From assembly GCA_910584835.1 (NCBI GenBank), contig CAJUEG010000042.1, positions 13,456 to 23,823 on the forward strand: DNA of 10,368 nt, in the 5' to 3' direction. The translations under genes were made by a program, and so were the position numbers. The DNA comes from an uncultured Oscillospiraceae bacterium. GTDB lineage: Bacteria > Bacillota > Clostridia > Oscillospirales > Oscillospiraceae. The stretch's first letter is position 1, and each line of letters starts with the position of its first letter. The notes beneath the pieces are model-generated. The model searched no databases. It saw only the letters and a program-made list of their open reading frames with translations, and was not told the origin of the DNA. This document shows positions 1 to 6,326 of the stretch, in pieces.

Positions 1-266
1 CGAGGATAGGCGCATAGGCGAGCTTGGACCGAAGCGAGGCCGGGCGCAGGGCCGCACAGCGGCCCGCAGACCAGGCCGAGACGGAGGGAAAGCGAGCCGG
101 CCATGCGCCCAATCCGAGCGTGACAGCATCTAAGCGCGAGGATAGGCGCATAGGCGAGCTTGGACCGAAGCGAGGCCGGGCGCAGGGCCGCGCAGCGGCC
201 CGCAGACCAGGCCGGGACGCAGGGAAAACGGCCGAGCGTCCAGCCTTCTGCGCAGCGTGACAACAC
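1..266. repeat. Two tandem-like direct repeat copies, 136-bp period
   Basis: Bases 1-90 recur at 137-226 with 3 mismatches (56/192, 79/215 and 84/220). The next stretch (about 91-116 against 227-253) has diverged, and both copies end in a shared AGCGTGACA at 117-125 and 254-262. Each copy contains a 6-bp G+C hairpin (GGGCCG/CGGCCC at 49-54 with 60-65, and 185-190 with 196-201), and the heptamer ATAGGCG twice with a 9-bp spacing. The first copy may run past the left edge. The 1-298 region has no gene that I can support; the rest of it (267-298) shows nothing. The copies lie downstream of the 249-aa gene. Confidence 0.85.
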
Positions 267-298
267 CCAAGCCCCAAACCGCCCCTGATTCAGCCGGC

Positions 299-1048
299 TC
301 AGTACAGCACCGTGCCGTCCGGCAGCACAAAAATCCCCTGGGTATCATCCAGCGGGCTCACCACGTCCCGGGCGGTCATGGCGTACACCACCTCGCCGTT
401 CTTTTCCGTCTCCGCCGCCACCAGGAGGCCGCTGTCCACCGAGATCCAGTAGCGCTCGGCATACCCCAGCTCCGTCCTGGCCTCCACGTACACACAGGGC
501 TGATCCTCCCGCTCCTCATAGCCGGCGGCGGTGATGTCGTCCTGGTCCAGCAGCAGCACATCCTCATAGGTGGGCAGGCGCTGGCTCAAATCGGCGGCCC
601 TCTCCCCCGCCGGGCCGGAGTATACCGCCTGACCCTGGTCCTGCCACAGCCACAGCGTGCCGTCTCCCACGATGGTGTGCTCCACCACCCCGGTGCTCAG
701 GGTGAGGTCGGTGCGCAGCCAGCCGCCGTCCGCCCACACCTGGCCGGTCACCGTCCCCGCCGGCTGGCCGTTGTAAAAATACTCCGCGGCCACCGTCCGG
801 CGGTAGCTCTCGTAGCGGTTGAGGTAGGCCACCAGGTCCTGCACGGTCTGGGGCGTGACCTCCACCGGCACGCCCCCCGCCTGGCCGGACTGTTCGCCGC
901 CGGGGCTCTCGCTCTGGGCGGCGTCCGGGTCGGCCAGCACCAGCTCCGGAGTAGGGGCAAACAGGTTGAGGAAAAAGCTGTACAGCACGGCGGCCAGCAC
1001 CACCACAATGATAAGCGCCGCCAGCGCGGCCCTCCTTTTTTCTCCCAC
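299..1048 (-). CDS. Membrane-anchored extracellular protein of unknown function
   Basis: I do not recognise this 249-residue protein by motif. It has a short basic N-terminus (MGEKRRA), one hydrophobic segment (about 8-30) that is most likely an uncleaved anchor or signal sequence, then a low-complexity Gln/Ser/Gly linker (40-62) and a mostly beta-rich domain from about 63 to 249. Repeated strand patterns with Trp, Tyr and Thr (GQVWADGGWLRTDLTL, then ERYWISVDSGLLVAAE) recall LolA/LppX-like or YdcC-type folds, which often bind lipid or sense the envelope; this is a weak structural impression. There is no lipobox, and one cysteine at 185. The start is GTG at 1048, with a G-rich tract (GGGGGAT) 6 nt upstream; an ATG at 1055 is out of frame. 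It follows wecB by 27 nt, so a role in envelope polymer biology is plausible from context. It is the last gene before a repeat-bearing gap. Confidence 0.82.
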   Translation of the reverse strand: MGEKRRAALAALIIVVVLAAVLYSFFLNLFAPTPELVLADPDAAQSESPGGEQSGQAGGVPVEVTPQTVQDLVAYLNRYESYRRTVAAEYFYNGQPAGTVTGQVWADGGWLRTDLTLSTGVVEHTIVGDGTLWLWQDQGQAVYSGPAGERAADLSQRLPTYEDVLLLDQDDITAAGYEEREDQPCVYVEARTELGYAERYWISVDSGLLVAAETEKNGEVVYAMTARDVVSPLDDTQGIFVLPDGTVLY

Positions 1049-1075
1049 CTCTCATCCCCCTCTCCCCTCGGAGCT

Positions 1076-2224
1076 TCAGCCCTCAAATACCTCCGGCGGC
1101 CGGTCCGTCCGGCCAAAATGATACAAAATCGCGTCCGCGATCCGGCGGCAGGCCCTCCCGTCCCCGTAGGGGTTGACGGCATGGGCCATCTCCGCATAGG
1201 CGGCCGGGTCGTTCAGCAGCTCATCCGCCATGGACACGATGGCGTCATACTCCACCCCCGCCAGCTTCACCGTCCCGGCCTGGACGGCCTCGGGCCGCTC
1301 GGTCTCCTTCCGCAGGACAAGCACCGGCTTGCCCAGGGCGGGGGCCTCCTCCTGGAGCCCGCCGGAATCGGTCATCACCAGGTAGCTGCGGGCCATCAGG
1401 TTGTGCATCTCCTCCACATCCAGCGGCGCAATGAGGCGGACGTTCTCCATCCCCTCCAGGTGCCGGCGGGCGCACTCCTGCACCACCGGGCTGAGGTGGA
1501 CCGGGTAGACCAGCTCCGCCTCGGGATGGGTCCGGGCAATGTGGGCCAGGGCGGACATGATATCCTCCATAGGCCGGCCATAGTTCTCCCGGCGGTGGCA
1601 GGTGACCAGAATGACCTTTTTCCCCCGGTAGTCCAGGGTGTTCAGCACATCTTCCGCAAATGTGAAGCCCTCCGCCACCGTGGTCTGGAGGGCGTCGATC
1701 ACCGTGTTCCCGGTGACAAACACCCCCTTCTCAATGCCCTCCGCCGCCAGGTTGCGGCGGTTGGCCCGGGTGGGGCAGAAGTGAAGCTCGGCCAACCGTC
1801 CCACCATAGAGCGGTTCATCTCCTCCGGGAAGGGGGAGTAACGGTCCCAGGTGCGCAGCCCCGCCTCCACATGGCCCACCGCGACCTGCTGGTAAAACGC
1901 CGCCAGCGCCCCGGCAAAGGTGGTGGAGGTGTCCCCGTGGACCAGCACCAGATCGGGCCGCACCTCCTGAAACACCTTTTCCAGCCCCAGCAGGCACTTG
2001 GAGGTGATGGTGGACAGGGTCTGGCTGGGCTCCATGATGTCCAGGTCAAACCGGGGCACGATGCCGAATATGCTCAGCACCGAGTCCAGCATCTGCCGGT
2101 GCTGGGCGGTGACGCAGCAAAGGCTCTCAATCCCCTCCCGGCGCTCCAGCTCCTTCACCAGGGGGGCCATTTTGATGGCCTCCGGCCGGGTGCCGAATAT
2201 GGTCATCACCCTCAGCTTATCCAT
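1076..2224 (-). CDS. wecB: UDP-N-acetylglucosamine 2-epimerase (non-hydrolysing)
   Basis: WecB (MnaA in Bacillus) interconverts UDP-GlcNAc and UDP-ManNAc in the cytoplasm, supplying ManNAc for wall teichoic acid linkage units or other glycans. The 382-residue protein has the GT-B-like epimerase fold. Visible motifs are FGTRPEAIKMAPL (10-22), VHGDTSTTFAGA (95-106), HVEAGLRT (118-125), PEEMNR (133-138), TGNTVIDAL (171-179), TCHRRENYG (208-216), YPVHLSP (240-246) and TDSGGLQEEAPALGKPVLVLR (285-305) with the RPE following at 310-312. The non-hydrolysing form is indicated by this full set and the length. The ATG at 2224 overlaps the end of the TagO-like gene by 8 nt. The pair makes biochemical sense: TagO attaches GlcNAc-P to the lipid, and the epimerase makes the donor for the second sugar. 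It ends 27 nt before the next gene. Confidence 0.96.
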   Translation of the reverse strand: MDKLRVMTIFGTRPEAIKMAPLVKELERREGIESLCCVTAQHRQMLDSVLSIFGIVPRFDLDIMEPSQTLSTITSKCLLGLEKVFQEVRPDLVLVHGDTSTTFAGALAAFYQQVAVGHVEAGLRTWDRYSPFPEEMNRSMVGRLAELHFCPTRANRRNLAAEGIEKGVFVTGNTVIDALQTTVAEGFTFAEDVLNTLDYRGKKVILVTCHRRENYGRPMEDIMSALAHIARTHPEAELVYPVHLSPVVQECARRHLEGMENVRLIAPLDVEEMHNLMARSYLVMTDSGGLQEEAPALGKPVLVLRKETERPEAVQAGTVKLAGVEYDAIVSMADELLNDPAAYAEMAHAVNPYGDGRACRRIADAILYHFGRTDRPPEVFEG

Positions 2225-3362
2225 CCTCGTCTCCCCCCTTCTCTTCCCGGGCGGGCGGCTCCGATCCCTCCGGCGGCGCAGGCGGCTCCTCCTCCGGCTT
2301 GTCGTGGCCGGGGCCCGTCAGGAACACCCGCCAGGCGATCAGCGCCGCCGCGGCCATGGCCAGCAGGAAGATCATGGCCTTCTCCGCGCCGCCGGCGGTG
2401 AGCACCACCGCGGACAGGCCCAGGATGGCGGAGATGACGTACAGCACCCCCACCGCCTGCTTCTGGGAAAAGCCCATGTCGATGAGCCGGTGGTGGACAT
2501 GCCCCCGGTCCGGCTTCATGGGGCTCTGCCCGTGGGACACCCGCCGCACCACGGCAAAGCACACGTCGAAAATGGGCAGGCCCAGCATCAGGAAGGGCAC
2601 CACAAAGGAGATGATGGTGTACTGCTTGAACATCCCCTCCACCGACATGGTGGCCATGATAAAGCCTAAGAATGTAGCCCCGGTATCCCCCATGAAGATT
2701 TTGGCCGGGTTGAAGTTGTAGGGCAGAAAGCCCATGCACGCCCCCGCCAGCGCCGCCATTATCACCGCCACGTCCCGCTCGCTCACCAGCAGGGCGATGA
2801 CCAGCATGGTGGCCGCGCTGATGGTGGACACGCCGCAGGCCAGCCCGTCCAGCCCGTCGATCAGGTTGACGGCGTTGGTGATGGCCACGATCCAGATCAC
2901 CGTAAAGGGGACGGACAGCACCCCCAGCTCCCAGTAGGGGTTGGGGCTGAAGATATTGGGGTTGGACAGCACCTCGATGCGGTTGCCCGCCAGCACGGCG
3001 ATGAGGGCGGCGATAATCTGCACCAGGAATTTGGGCTTGGCGGGCAGGGCATAGATATCGTCGAAGATGCCCAGCACCACGATAATCACCGCGCCCAGCA
3101 GCATCCCCTTTCTCTCCGTGTCCAGCGGGACCATCAGCAGCATGGCGGCCACAAAGCCGAAGAAGATGGCCAGCCCCCCCATCCGGGGGATGGGGTGGTC
3201 GTGCATCCGGCGGGCGTCCTTTGGCACGTCCACCGCCCCCACCTTCACCGACAGCGCCTTCACCAGCGGCGTGGAGGCGAAGGACACCGCCGCCGCCAGC
3301 CCCAGCGCCAGCAGAACGGTCCAGATGTCCTGGTCCGTCATGATTTTACTCAGATAGTTCAA
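2217..3362 (-). CDS. tagO: TagO/WecA-like undecaprenyl-phosphate GlcNAc-1-phosphate transferase (MraY family)
   Basis: This polytopic membrane enzyme (381 residues, about ten or eleven hydrophobic segments) transfers a sugar-phosphate, normally GlcNAc-1-P, from its UDP donor to undecaprenyl phosphate. That is the first step of wall teichoic acid or related polymer synthesis on the inner membrane face. Visible motifs are RMGG (60-63), LGIFDDIY (97-104) for Mg binding, NAVNLIDGLDGLA (163-175), YNFNPAKIFMGDTGAT (215-230), and DRGHVHHRLIDMG (285-297). The HVHH loop separates TagO/WecA types from MraY. A charged Pro/Glu tail follows the last helix (350-381). TTG at 3362 is preferred on its ribosome binding site; the ATG at 3341 is the alternative, and an open GTG at 3425 is unsupported. 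Its last 8 nt overlap wecB, so the two are translationally coupled. The symbol is for the closest named member; the exact polymer is unknown. Confidence 0.92.
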   Translation of the reverse strand: MNYLSKIMTDQDIWTVLLALGLAAAVSFASTPLVKALSVKVGAVDVPKDARRMHDHPIPRMGGLAIFFGFVAAMLLMVPLDTERKGMLLGAVIIVVLGIFDDIYALPAKPKFLVQIIAALIAVLAGNRIEVLSNPNIFSPNPYWELGVLSVPFTVIWIVAITNAVNLIDGLDGLACGVSTISAATMLVIALLVSERDVAVIMAALAGACMGFLPYNFNPAKIFMGDTGATFLGFIMATMSVEGMFKQYTIISFVVPFLMLGLPIFDVCFAVVRRVSHGQSPMKPDRGHVHHRLIDMGFSQKQAVGVLYVISAILGLSAVVLTAGGAEKAMIFLLAMAAAALIAWRVFLTGPGHDKPEEEPPAPPEGSEPPAREEKGGDEDG

Positions 3363-3372
3363 CAGAATTTCG

Positions 3373-3380
3373 CTCCTTTT
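3373..3380 (-). promoter_or_regulatory. Ribosome binding site that decides the TTG start of the TagO-like gene
   Basis: AAAAGGAG on the minus strand ends 10 nt before an in-frame TTG at 3362. The first in-frame ATG, at 3341, has only a weak GAG behind it. The strong purine tract favours the TTG, adding seven residues to the N-terminus. Confidence 0.5.
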
Positions 3381-3382
3381 CA

Positions 3383-3408
3383 GGGCGGCCCGGCCCAGCC
3401 TGCCGCCC
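3383..3408 (-). other. Hairpin in the leader of the TagO-like gene
   Basis: GGGCGGC at 3383-3389 pairs with GCCGCCC at 3402-3408 around a 12-nt C-rich loop. In the transcript it forms between parS and the ribosome binding site of the next gene. No T-run follows it, so it is not a convincing terminator. I found no clear -35/-10 pair for a promoter in this 100-bp gap. Confidence 0.35.
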
Positions 3409-3433
3409 CTCTCTCTGTCTGACACACATAAAT

Positions 3434-3449
3434 TGTTTCACGTGAAACA
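3434..3449. promoter_or_regulatory. parS: parS centromere-like site (ParB/Spo0J binding)
   Basis: The 16-bp sequence TGTTTCACGTGAAACA is a perfect palindrome and matches the consensus parS of Bacillus and other bacteria at every position. ParB (Spo0J) binds such sites, spreads as a CTP clamp and loads SMC. The site is in the intergenic gap between trpS and the TagO-like gene and disrupts neither. An exact 16-mer is very unlikely by chance in about 10 kb. Most parS sites lie in the origin-proximal part of the chromosome, so this window may be fairly near oriC; that is inference. Confidence 0.92.
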
Positions 3450-3462
3450 TTCGTTCTATTTT

Positions 3463-4464
3463 CTACCGTGGGAGGAAGCCCACCTTTTTATACACCTTGC
3501 GCAGGGTCTTGTTGGCGATATACTCCGCCTTTTCCGCCCCGGCCCGGTACACCCCCTCCAAATACCCCTTGTCGGCCAGCAGCCGCTCGGTCTCCTCCCG
3601 GATGGGGCGCAGGGTTTCCACCACGGCCTCGCCCACGGCGGGCTTGAAGGCGCCGTAGCCCCTGCCGTCGAACTCCCGCTCAATCTCCTCGTAGCTCCTG
3701 CCGGTGGCGGAGGCGTAGATCTGCATCAGGTTGGACACGCCGGGCTTGTGCTCCGGGTCATAGCGCACGCAGTGCTCGGTGTCGCTGTCGGTGACGGCCC
3801 GCTTGAACTTCCGGGCGATGTCCTCCGGCTTCTCCATGAGGAACACGCAGCCCTCGGGCTGGGACTTGCTCATCTTGCTGTCCGGGGTGGACAGGCTCAT
3901 GATCCGGGCCCCCACCTTGGCGATGTAGGGCTCGGGCACCTTGAACACCTCACCGTACACCCCGTTAAAGCGGTTGGCGATGTCCCGGCAGATCTCCACG
4001 TGCTGCTTCTGGTCCTCCCCCACGGGGACGAAGTCCGGCTGGTAGAGCAGGATGTCCGCCGCCATCAGCACGGGGTAGGTGAACAGCCCGGCGTTGATGT
4101 TGTCCGCATTCCGGGCGGACTTGTCCTTGAACTGAGTCATCCGGGACAGCTCGCCGAACATGGCGTAGCAGTCCAGCACCCAGGCCAGCTGGCTGTGGGC
4201 GGAGACGTGGGACTGGATGAACAGCACACACTTCTCCGGGTCCAGTCCGCAGGCGATGTACTGGGCGATGAGGGTAAGCACCCGCTTGCGCAGCTGGGCC
4301 GGGTCCTGCCGCACGGTGATGGTGTGCAGGTCCGCCAGGAAGAAATAGCAGTCGAACTCGTCGATCATCTCCGGCCAGTGGCGCAGGGGGCCCAGATAGT
4401 TGCCGATGTGCAGCTCCCCGCTGGGCTGGATGCCGGAGAGCATCACTTTTTTGCCGTTTTCCAT
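3463..4464 (-). CDS. trpS: Tryptophan--tRNA ligase
   Basis: TrpS charges tRNA-Trp with tryptophan using ATP. This is a class I aminoacyl-tRNA synthetase of the usual bacterial length (333 residues). Visible features are GIQPSG at 11-16, the HIGH-type motif HIGN at 19-22, YPVLMAADILLY (130-141) and GEDQKQH (149-155) in the Rossmann core, and KMSKS at 197-201, followed by the helical anticodon-binding C-terminal domain. The ATG at 4464 gives the family N-terminus; its Shine-Dalgarno sequence is weak (AAGG overlapping the rsfS stop, about 12 nt away), so coupling to rsfS translation is possible. With only 14 nt upstream there is no room for the T-box leader that often controls trpS in Firmicutes, so any such control would act on the operon further up. 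The TAG stop lies 13 nt before the parS palindrome on the transcript side. Confidence 0.97.
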   Translation of the reverse strand: MENGKKVMLSGIQPSGELHIGNYLGPLRHWPEMIDEFDCYFFLADLHTITVRQDPAQLRKRVLTLIAQYIACGLDPEKCVLFIQSHVSAHSQLAWVLDCYAMFGELSRMTQFKDKSARNADNINAGLFTYPVLMAADILLYQPDFVPVGEDQKQHVEICRDIANRFNGVYGEVFKVPEPYIAKVGARIMSLSTPDSKMSKSQPEGCVFLMEKPEDIARKFKRAVTDSDTEHCVRYDPEHKPGVSNLMQIYASATGRSYEEIEREFDGRGYGAFKPAVGEAVVETLRPIREETERLLADKGYLEGVYRAGAEKAEYIANKTLRKVYKKVGFLPR

Positions 4465-4478
4465 GTCAAATCACAACC

Positions 4479-4847
4479 TTACTCGGCGTCCGCCGCCAGA
4501 TATTCGGAGATGTCCACCGGCTGGGCGTCCGACCACAGCCGTTCCAGGCCGTAAAACTCCCGGCCCTCCTCGGTGAAGATGTGGACCACCACGCTGGAGT
4601 AATCCATCAGCGTCCACTGGCCGCCCCGGTGGCCCTCGATGTGGTGGGGCTCCTCCCCGGCCTTGGACATGGCCTCCTCCACCGCGTCGGCCAGCGCCCG
4701 CACCTGGGTGTTGGAGGTGCCGTTGCAGATGATGAAATAGTCGGCCAGGGTGGTCTGATCCGCGGTGTGCAGCACCTTGATGTCCTTGCCCTGTTTTGCG
4801 TCCAGCGCCTTGACGGCGATTGCTGTCATTTCCTTTTCGCTCAGCAT
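4479..4847 (-). CDS. rsfS: Ribosomal silencing factor RsfS
   Basis: RsfS binds ribosomal protein uL14 on the 50S subunit and blocks joining with the 30S subunit, lowering translation in starvation or stationary phase. The 122-residue length fits the family (about 105-120). Diagnostic segments are TTLADYFIICNGTSNTQVRALAD (32-54), the GGQWTLMDYSSVVVHIF stretch (75-91), and REFYGLERLWSDA (96-108). The ATG at 4847 has AAAGGAG 8 nt upstream. In Bacillus its equivalent (yqeL) follows yqeK directly; here the LCP gene sits between them, 19 nt upstream of rsfS. The stop is only 14 nt before trpS, so the two are likely on one message. No domain is missing and the call is secure. Older annotations name it an Iojap-like protein. 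Confidence 0.97.
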   Translation of the reverse strand: MLSEKEMTAIAVKALDAKQGKDIKVLHTADQTTLADYFIICNGTSNTQVRALADAVEEAMSKAGEEPHHIEGHRGGQWTLMDYSSVVVHIFTEEGREFYGLERLWSDAQPVDISEYLAADAE

Positions 4848-4866
4848 ATGATTCTCTCCTTTTTAT

Positions 4867-6324
4867 TCAGATACCGCCCGCGGCGCCGTCCGCCCCGGGC
4901 ACATCGTCCGCAGGCACGTCGTCCGCCGGGGGCTGACTGTCCCGGGCCGGCGGCTCGCTCCCTGCCGGGCCGGTCTGAACGGGGTCGGTTTCGGCGGGCT
5001 CACTCTCCGGCGGCTGGCCGCTCTCCAGGGGATCGCTCTCGGTGGGCTCGCCGCTCTCCACGGGATCGCTCTCCTCCGGCTCGTCGGTCTCCACCACCGG
5101 CGGGAAGCCCAGAGACGGGTCGGCCAGCCGCCCGGTGGAGGAGCGCAGGGAGCCGTCCCCCACAGGGCTCATCAGGTCCAGCTGGCGGATGGTCACCTGC
5201 TCCACATAGGGATTCAGTTTCTCGTTGATGATGGCCAGCAGCTCGCTCTGGATGGGGTAGACAAAGCTGCGCCCGCCATAGCTGCTCAGGCCGTTGGGCA
5301 TGGTACAGAACTCCACATCATCCACCTTCAGCCCGCCGAACACCGCCGACTGTGCGAACCACAGCATCCCCTCCACGTCCAGGTCGCTCTCCACCCGGCT
5401 GTTGAACAGGTCGATGAGCTGGCCGATGCGGAACAGGTTCTGGATCTGCAGGGTCTGCTCCAGCACCGCTTTCAGAAACTGGTGCTGCACGTTCAGCCGG
5501 TCGATGTCGCTGCCGCTGCCTCCATTGCTGGGCACGCCGGGGTTGTTCTTCCGCCAGCGCACCACCTGCATGGCGTCGTCCCCGCTCAGCTTGCGGTAGC
5601 CCTGGGGCTGGTAAATGTTCAGATCCTGATACGGATCGTAGTACTCCATGTGGTAGGGGTTGTCGAACCAGACGCCGCCGATGGCGTCCACCATCTCGCC
5701 CACCAGCTCCCAGTCGATGCGCACATAGAAGTCAGGCACAAAGCCCACCAGCTCGGACACCTCGTTTTTCAGCGCCTGCACACCGTCGTCCCCCTTGCCG
5801 TAGACGTTGTATACGGCGTTGAGCTTCTTGGCGTCGATGCCCGGCCGGGCACTGGAGTTGATGAGGGTATCCCGGGGCAGAGACATGACGGTGGCCTTCT
5901 GGTTGGTCACGTCGTAGGTGGCCACCATCATGGTGTCGGTGAGGCCAGAGGCCACGTCCGAGCCGAAGATCAGGATGGTAAAGATGTCCTCGCTCTTCCG
6001 CTCCCCGCCCACCTTGGGCTCCACCGCGTCAAAGCTCAGGGTGGGCTCCGCGCTGGGGTCCAGCGGCTGGCCGGACTCCACCGGCAGCGGACCGGGTCCG
6101 GGGGGCAGTGACGGCTTTTTCACCCAGCGGCTGTAGAGCACCACCAGCGCCGCCGCCACCGACATCACCGCCGCCAGCACCAGCATGACGGTCATGATCC
6201 GCCGCTCTTTTTTCTTTCGGTCCTCCTGGGGGCTCAGGGGGCGGCCCGTCTTATTCTCCAGCCGCTTCCCCGGCCCCTCATGTCCGTGCTGTTCCTCGCT
6301 TCTATTTCTAGACTGGTCGCTCAT
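4867..6324 (-). CDS. LytR-CpsA-Psr (LCP) family cell wall polymer transferase with acidic repetitive tail
   Basis: LCP proteins sit in the membrane and transfer lipid-linked wall polymers such as teichoic acid or capsule to peptidoglycan outside the cell. This 485-residue protein has a basic cytoplasmic N-terminus (1-42), one membrane segment (about 43-66), a Pro-rich linker (70-110), and the LCP domain (about 112-290). Visible motifs are FGSD (120-123), LTDTMMVATYD (128-138), MSLPRDTLI (147-155), KLNAVY (167-172), and DIDRLNVQHQFL (273-284). These cover the acidic and arginine residues that bind pyrophosphate and Mg. A second extracellular region runs to about 400. The last 75 residues are low-complexity Glu, Ser, Pro and Asp, with an 11-residue repeat. 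It starts 2 nt after nadD-yqeK, with GGAAGGGAA upstream, and ends 19 nt before rsfS. The TagO-like and WecB enzymes encoded nearby could make its substrate. Which polymer it handles cannot be told from sequence. Confidence 0.93.
   Translation of the reverse strand: MSDQSRNRSEEQHGHEGPGKRLENKTGRPLSPQEDRKKKERRIMTVMLVLAAVMSVAAALVVLYSRWVKKPSLPPGPGPLPVESGQPLDPSAEPTLSFDAVEPKVGGERKSEDIFTILIFGSDVASGLTDTMMVATYDVTNQKATVMSLPRDTLINSSARPGIDAKKLNAVYNVYGKGDDGVQALKNEVSELVGFVPDFYVRIDWELVGEMVDAIGGVWFDNPYHMEYYDPYQDLNIYQPQGYRKLSGDDAMQVVRWRKNNPGVPSNGGSGSDIDRLNVQHQFLKAVLEQTLQIQNLFRIGQLIDLFNSRVESDLDVEGMLWFAQSAVFGGLKVDDVEFCTMPNGLSSYGGRSFVYPIQSELLAIINEKLNPYVEQVTIRQLDLMSPVGDGSLRSSTGRLADPSLGFPPVVETDEPEESDPVESGEPTESDPLESGQPPESEPAETDPVQTGPAGSEPPARDSQPPADDVPADDVPGADGAAGGI
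4975..5073 (-). repeat. Three tandem 33-bp repeats in the LCP protein tail
   Basis: Three consecutive 33-bp units at 5073-5041, 5040-5008 and 5007-4975 encode 11-residue repeats: ESDPVESGEPT, ESDPLESGQPP and the more diverged ESEPAETDPVQ. Units one and two are very similar in DNA as well as protein, which suggests slippage or duplication. The encoded tail is acidic and probably unfolded, and extends from the outer face of the membrane into the wall. Confidence 0.8.
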
Positions 6325-6326
6325 GC

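Noticed and set aside
24..260. A 78-codon plus-strand gene across the repeats
   Set aside because: It is simply the translation of the direct repeat, with Arg/Ala-rich composition and no ribosome binding site or homology that I recognise.
1..266. CRISPR array
   Set aside because: There are only two copies, 90 bp long with a 136-bp period, and no short repeats with unique spacers of constant size.
257..2401. A 714-codon open frame on the plus strand
   Set aside because: It is the antisense shadow of wecB and its neighbours, which have full family motifs on the minus strand. The translation is rich in His, Gly, Pro and Arg without any domain, as expected in high-G+C DNA.
4465..4478. T-box leader for trpS
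   Set aside because: Only 14 nt separate rsfS and trpS, far too short for a T-box riboswitch.
3433..4554. A 373-codon plus-strand frame beginning inside parS
   Set aside because: It lies antisense to trpS, its predicted start is within the palindrome, and its protein has no recognisable domain.
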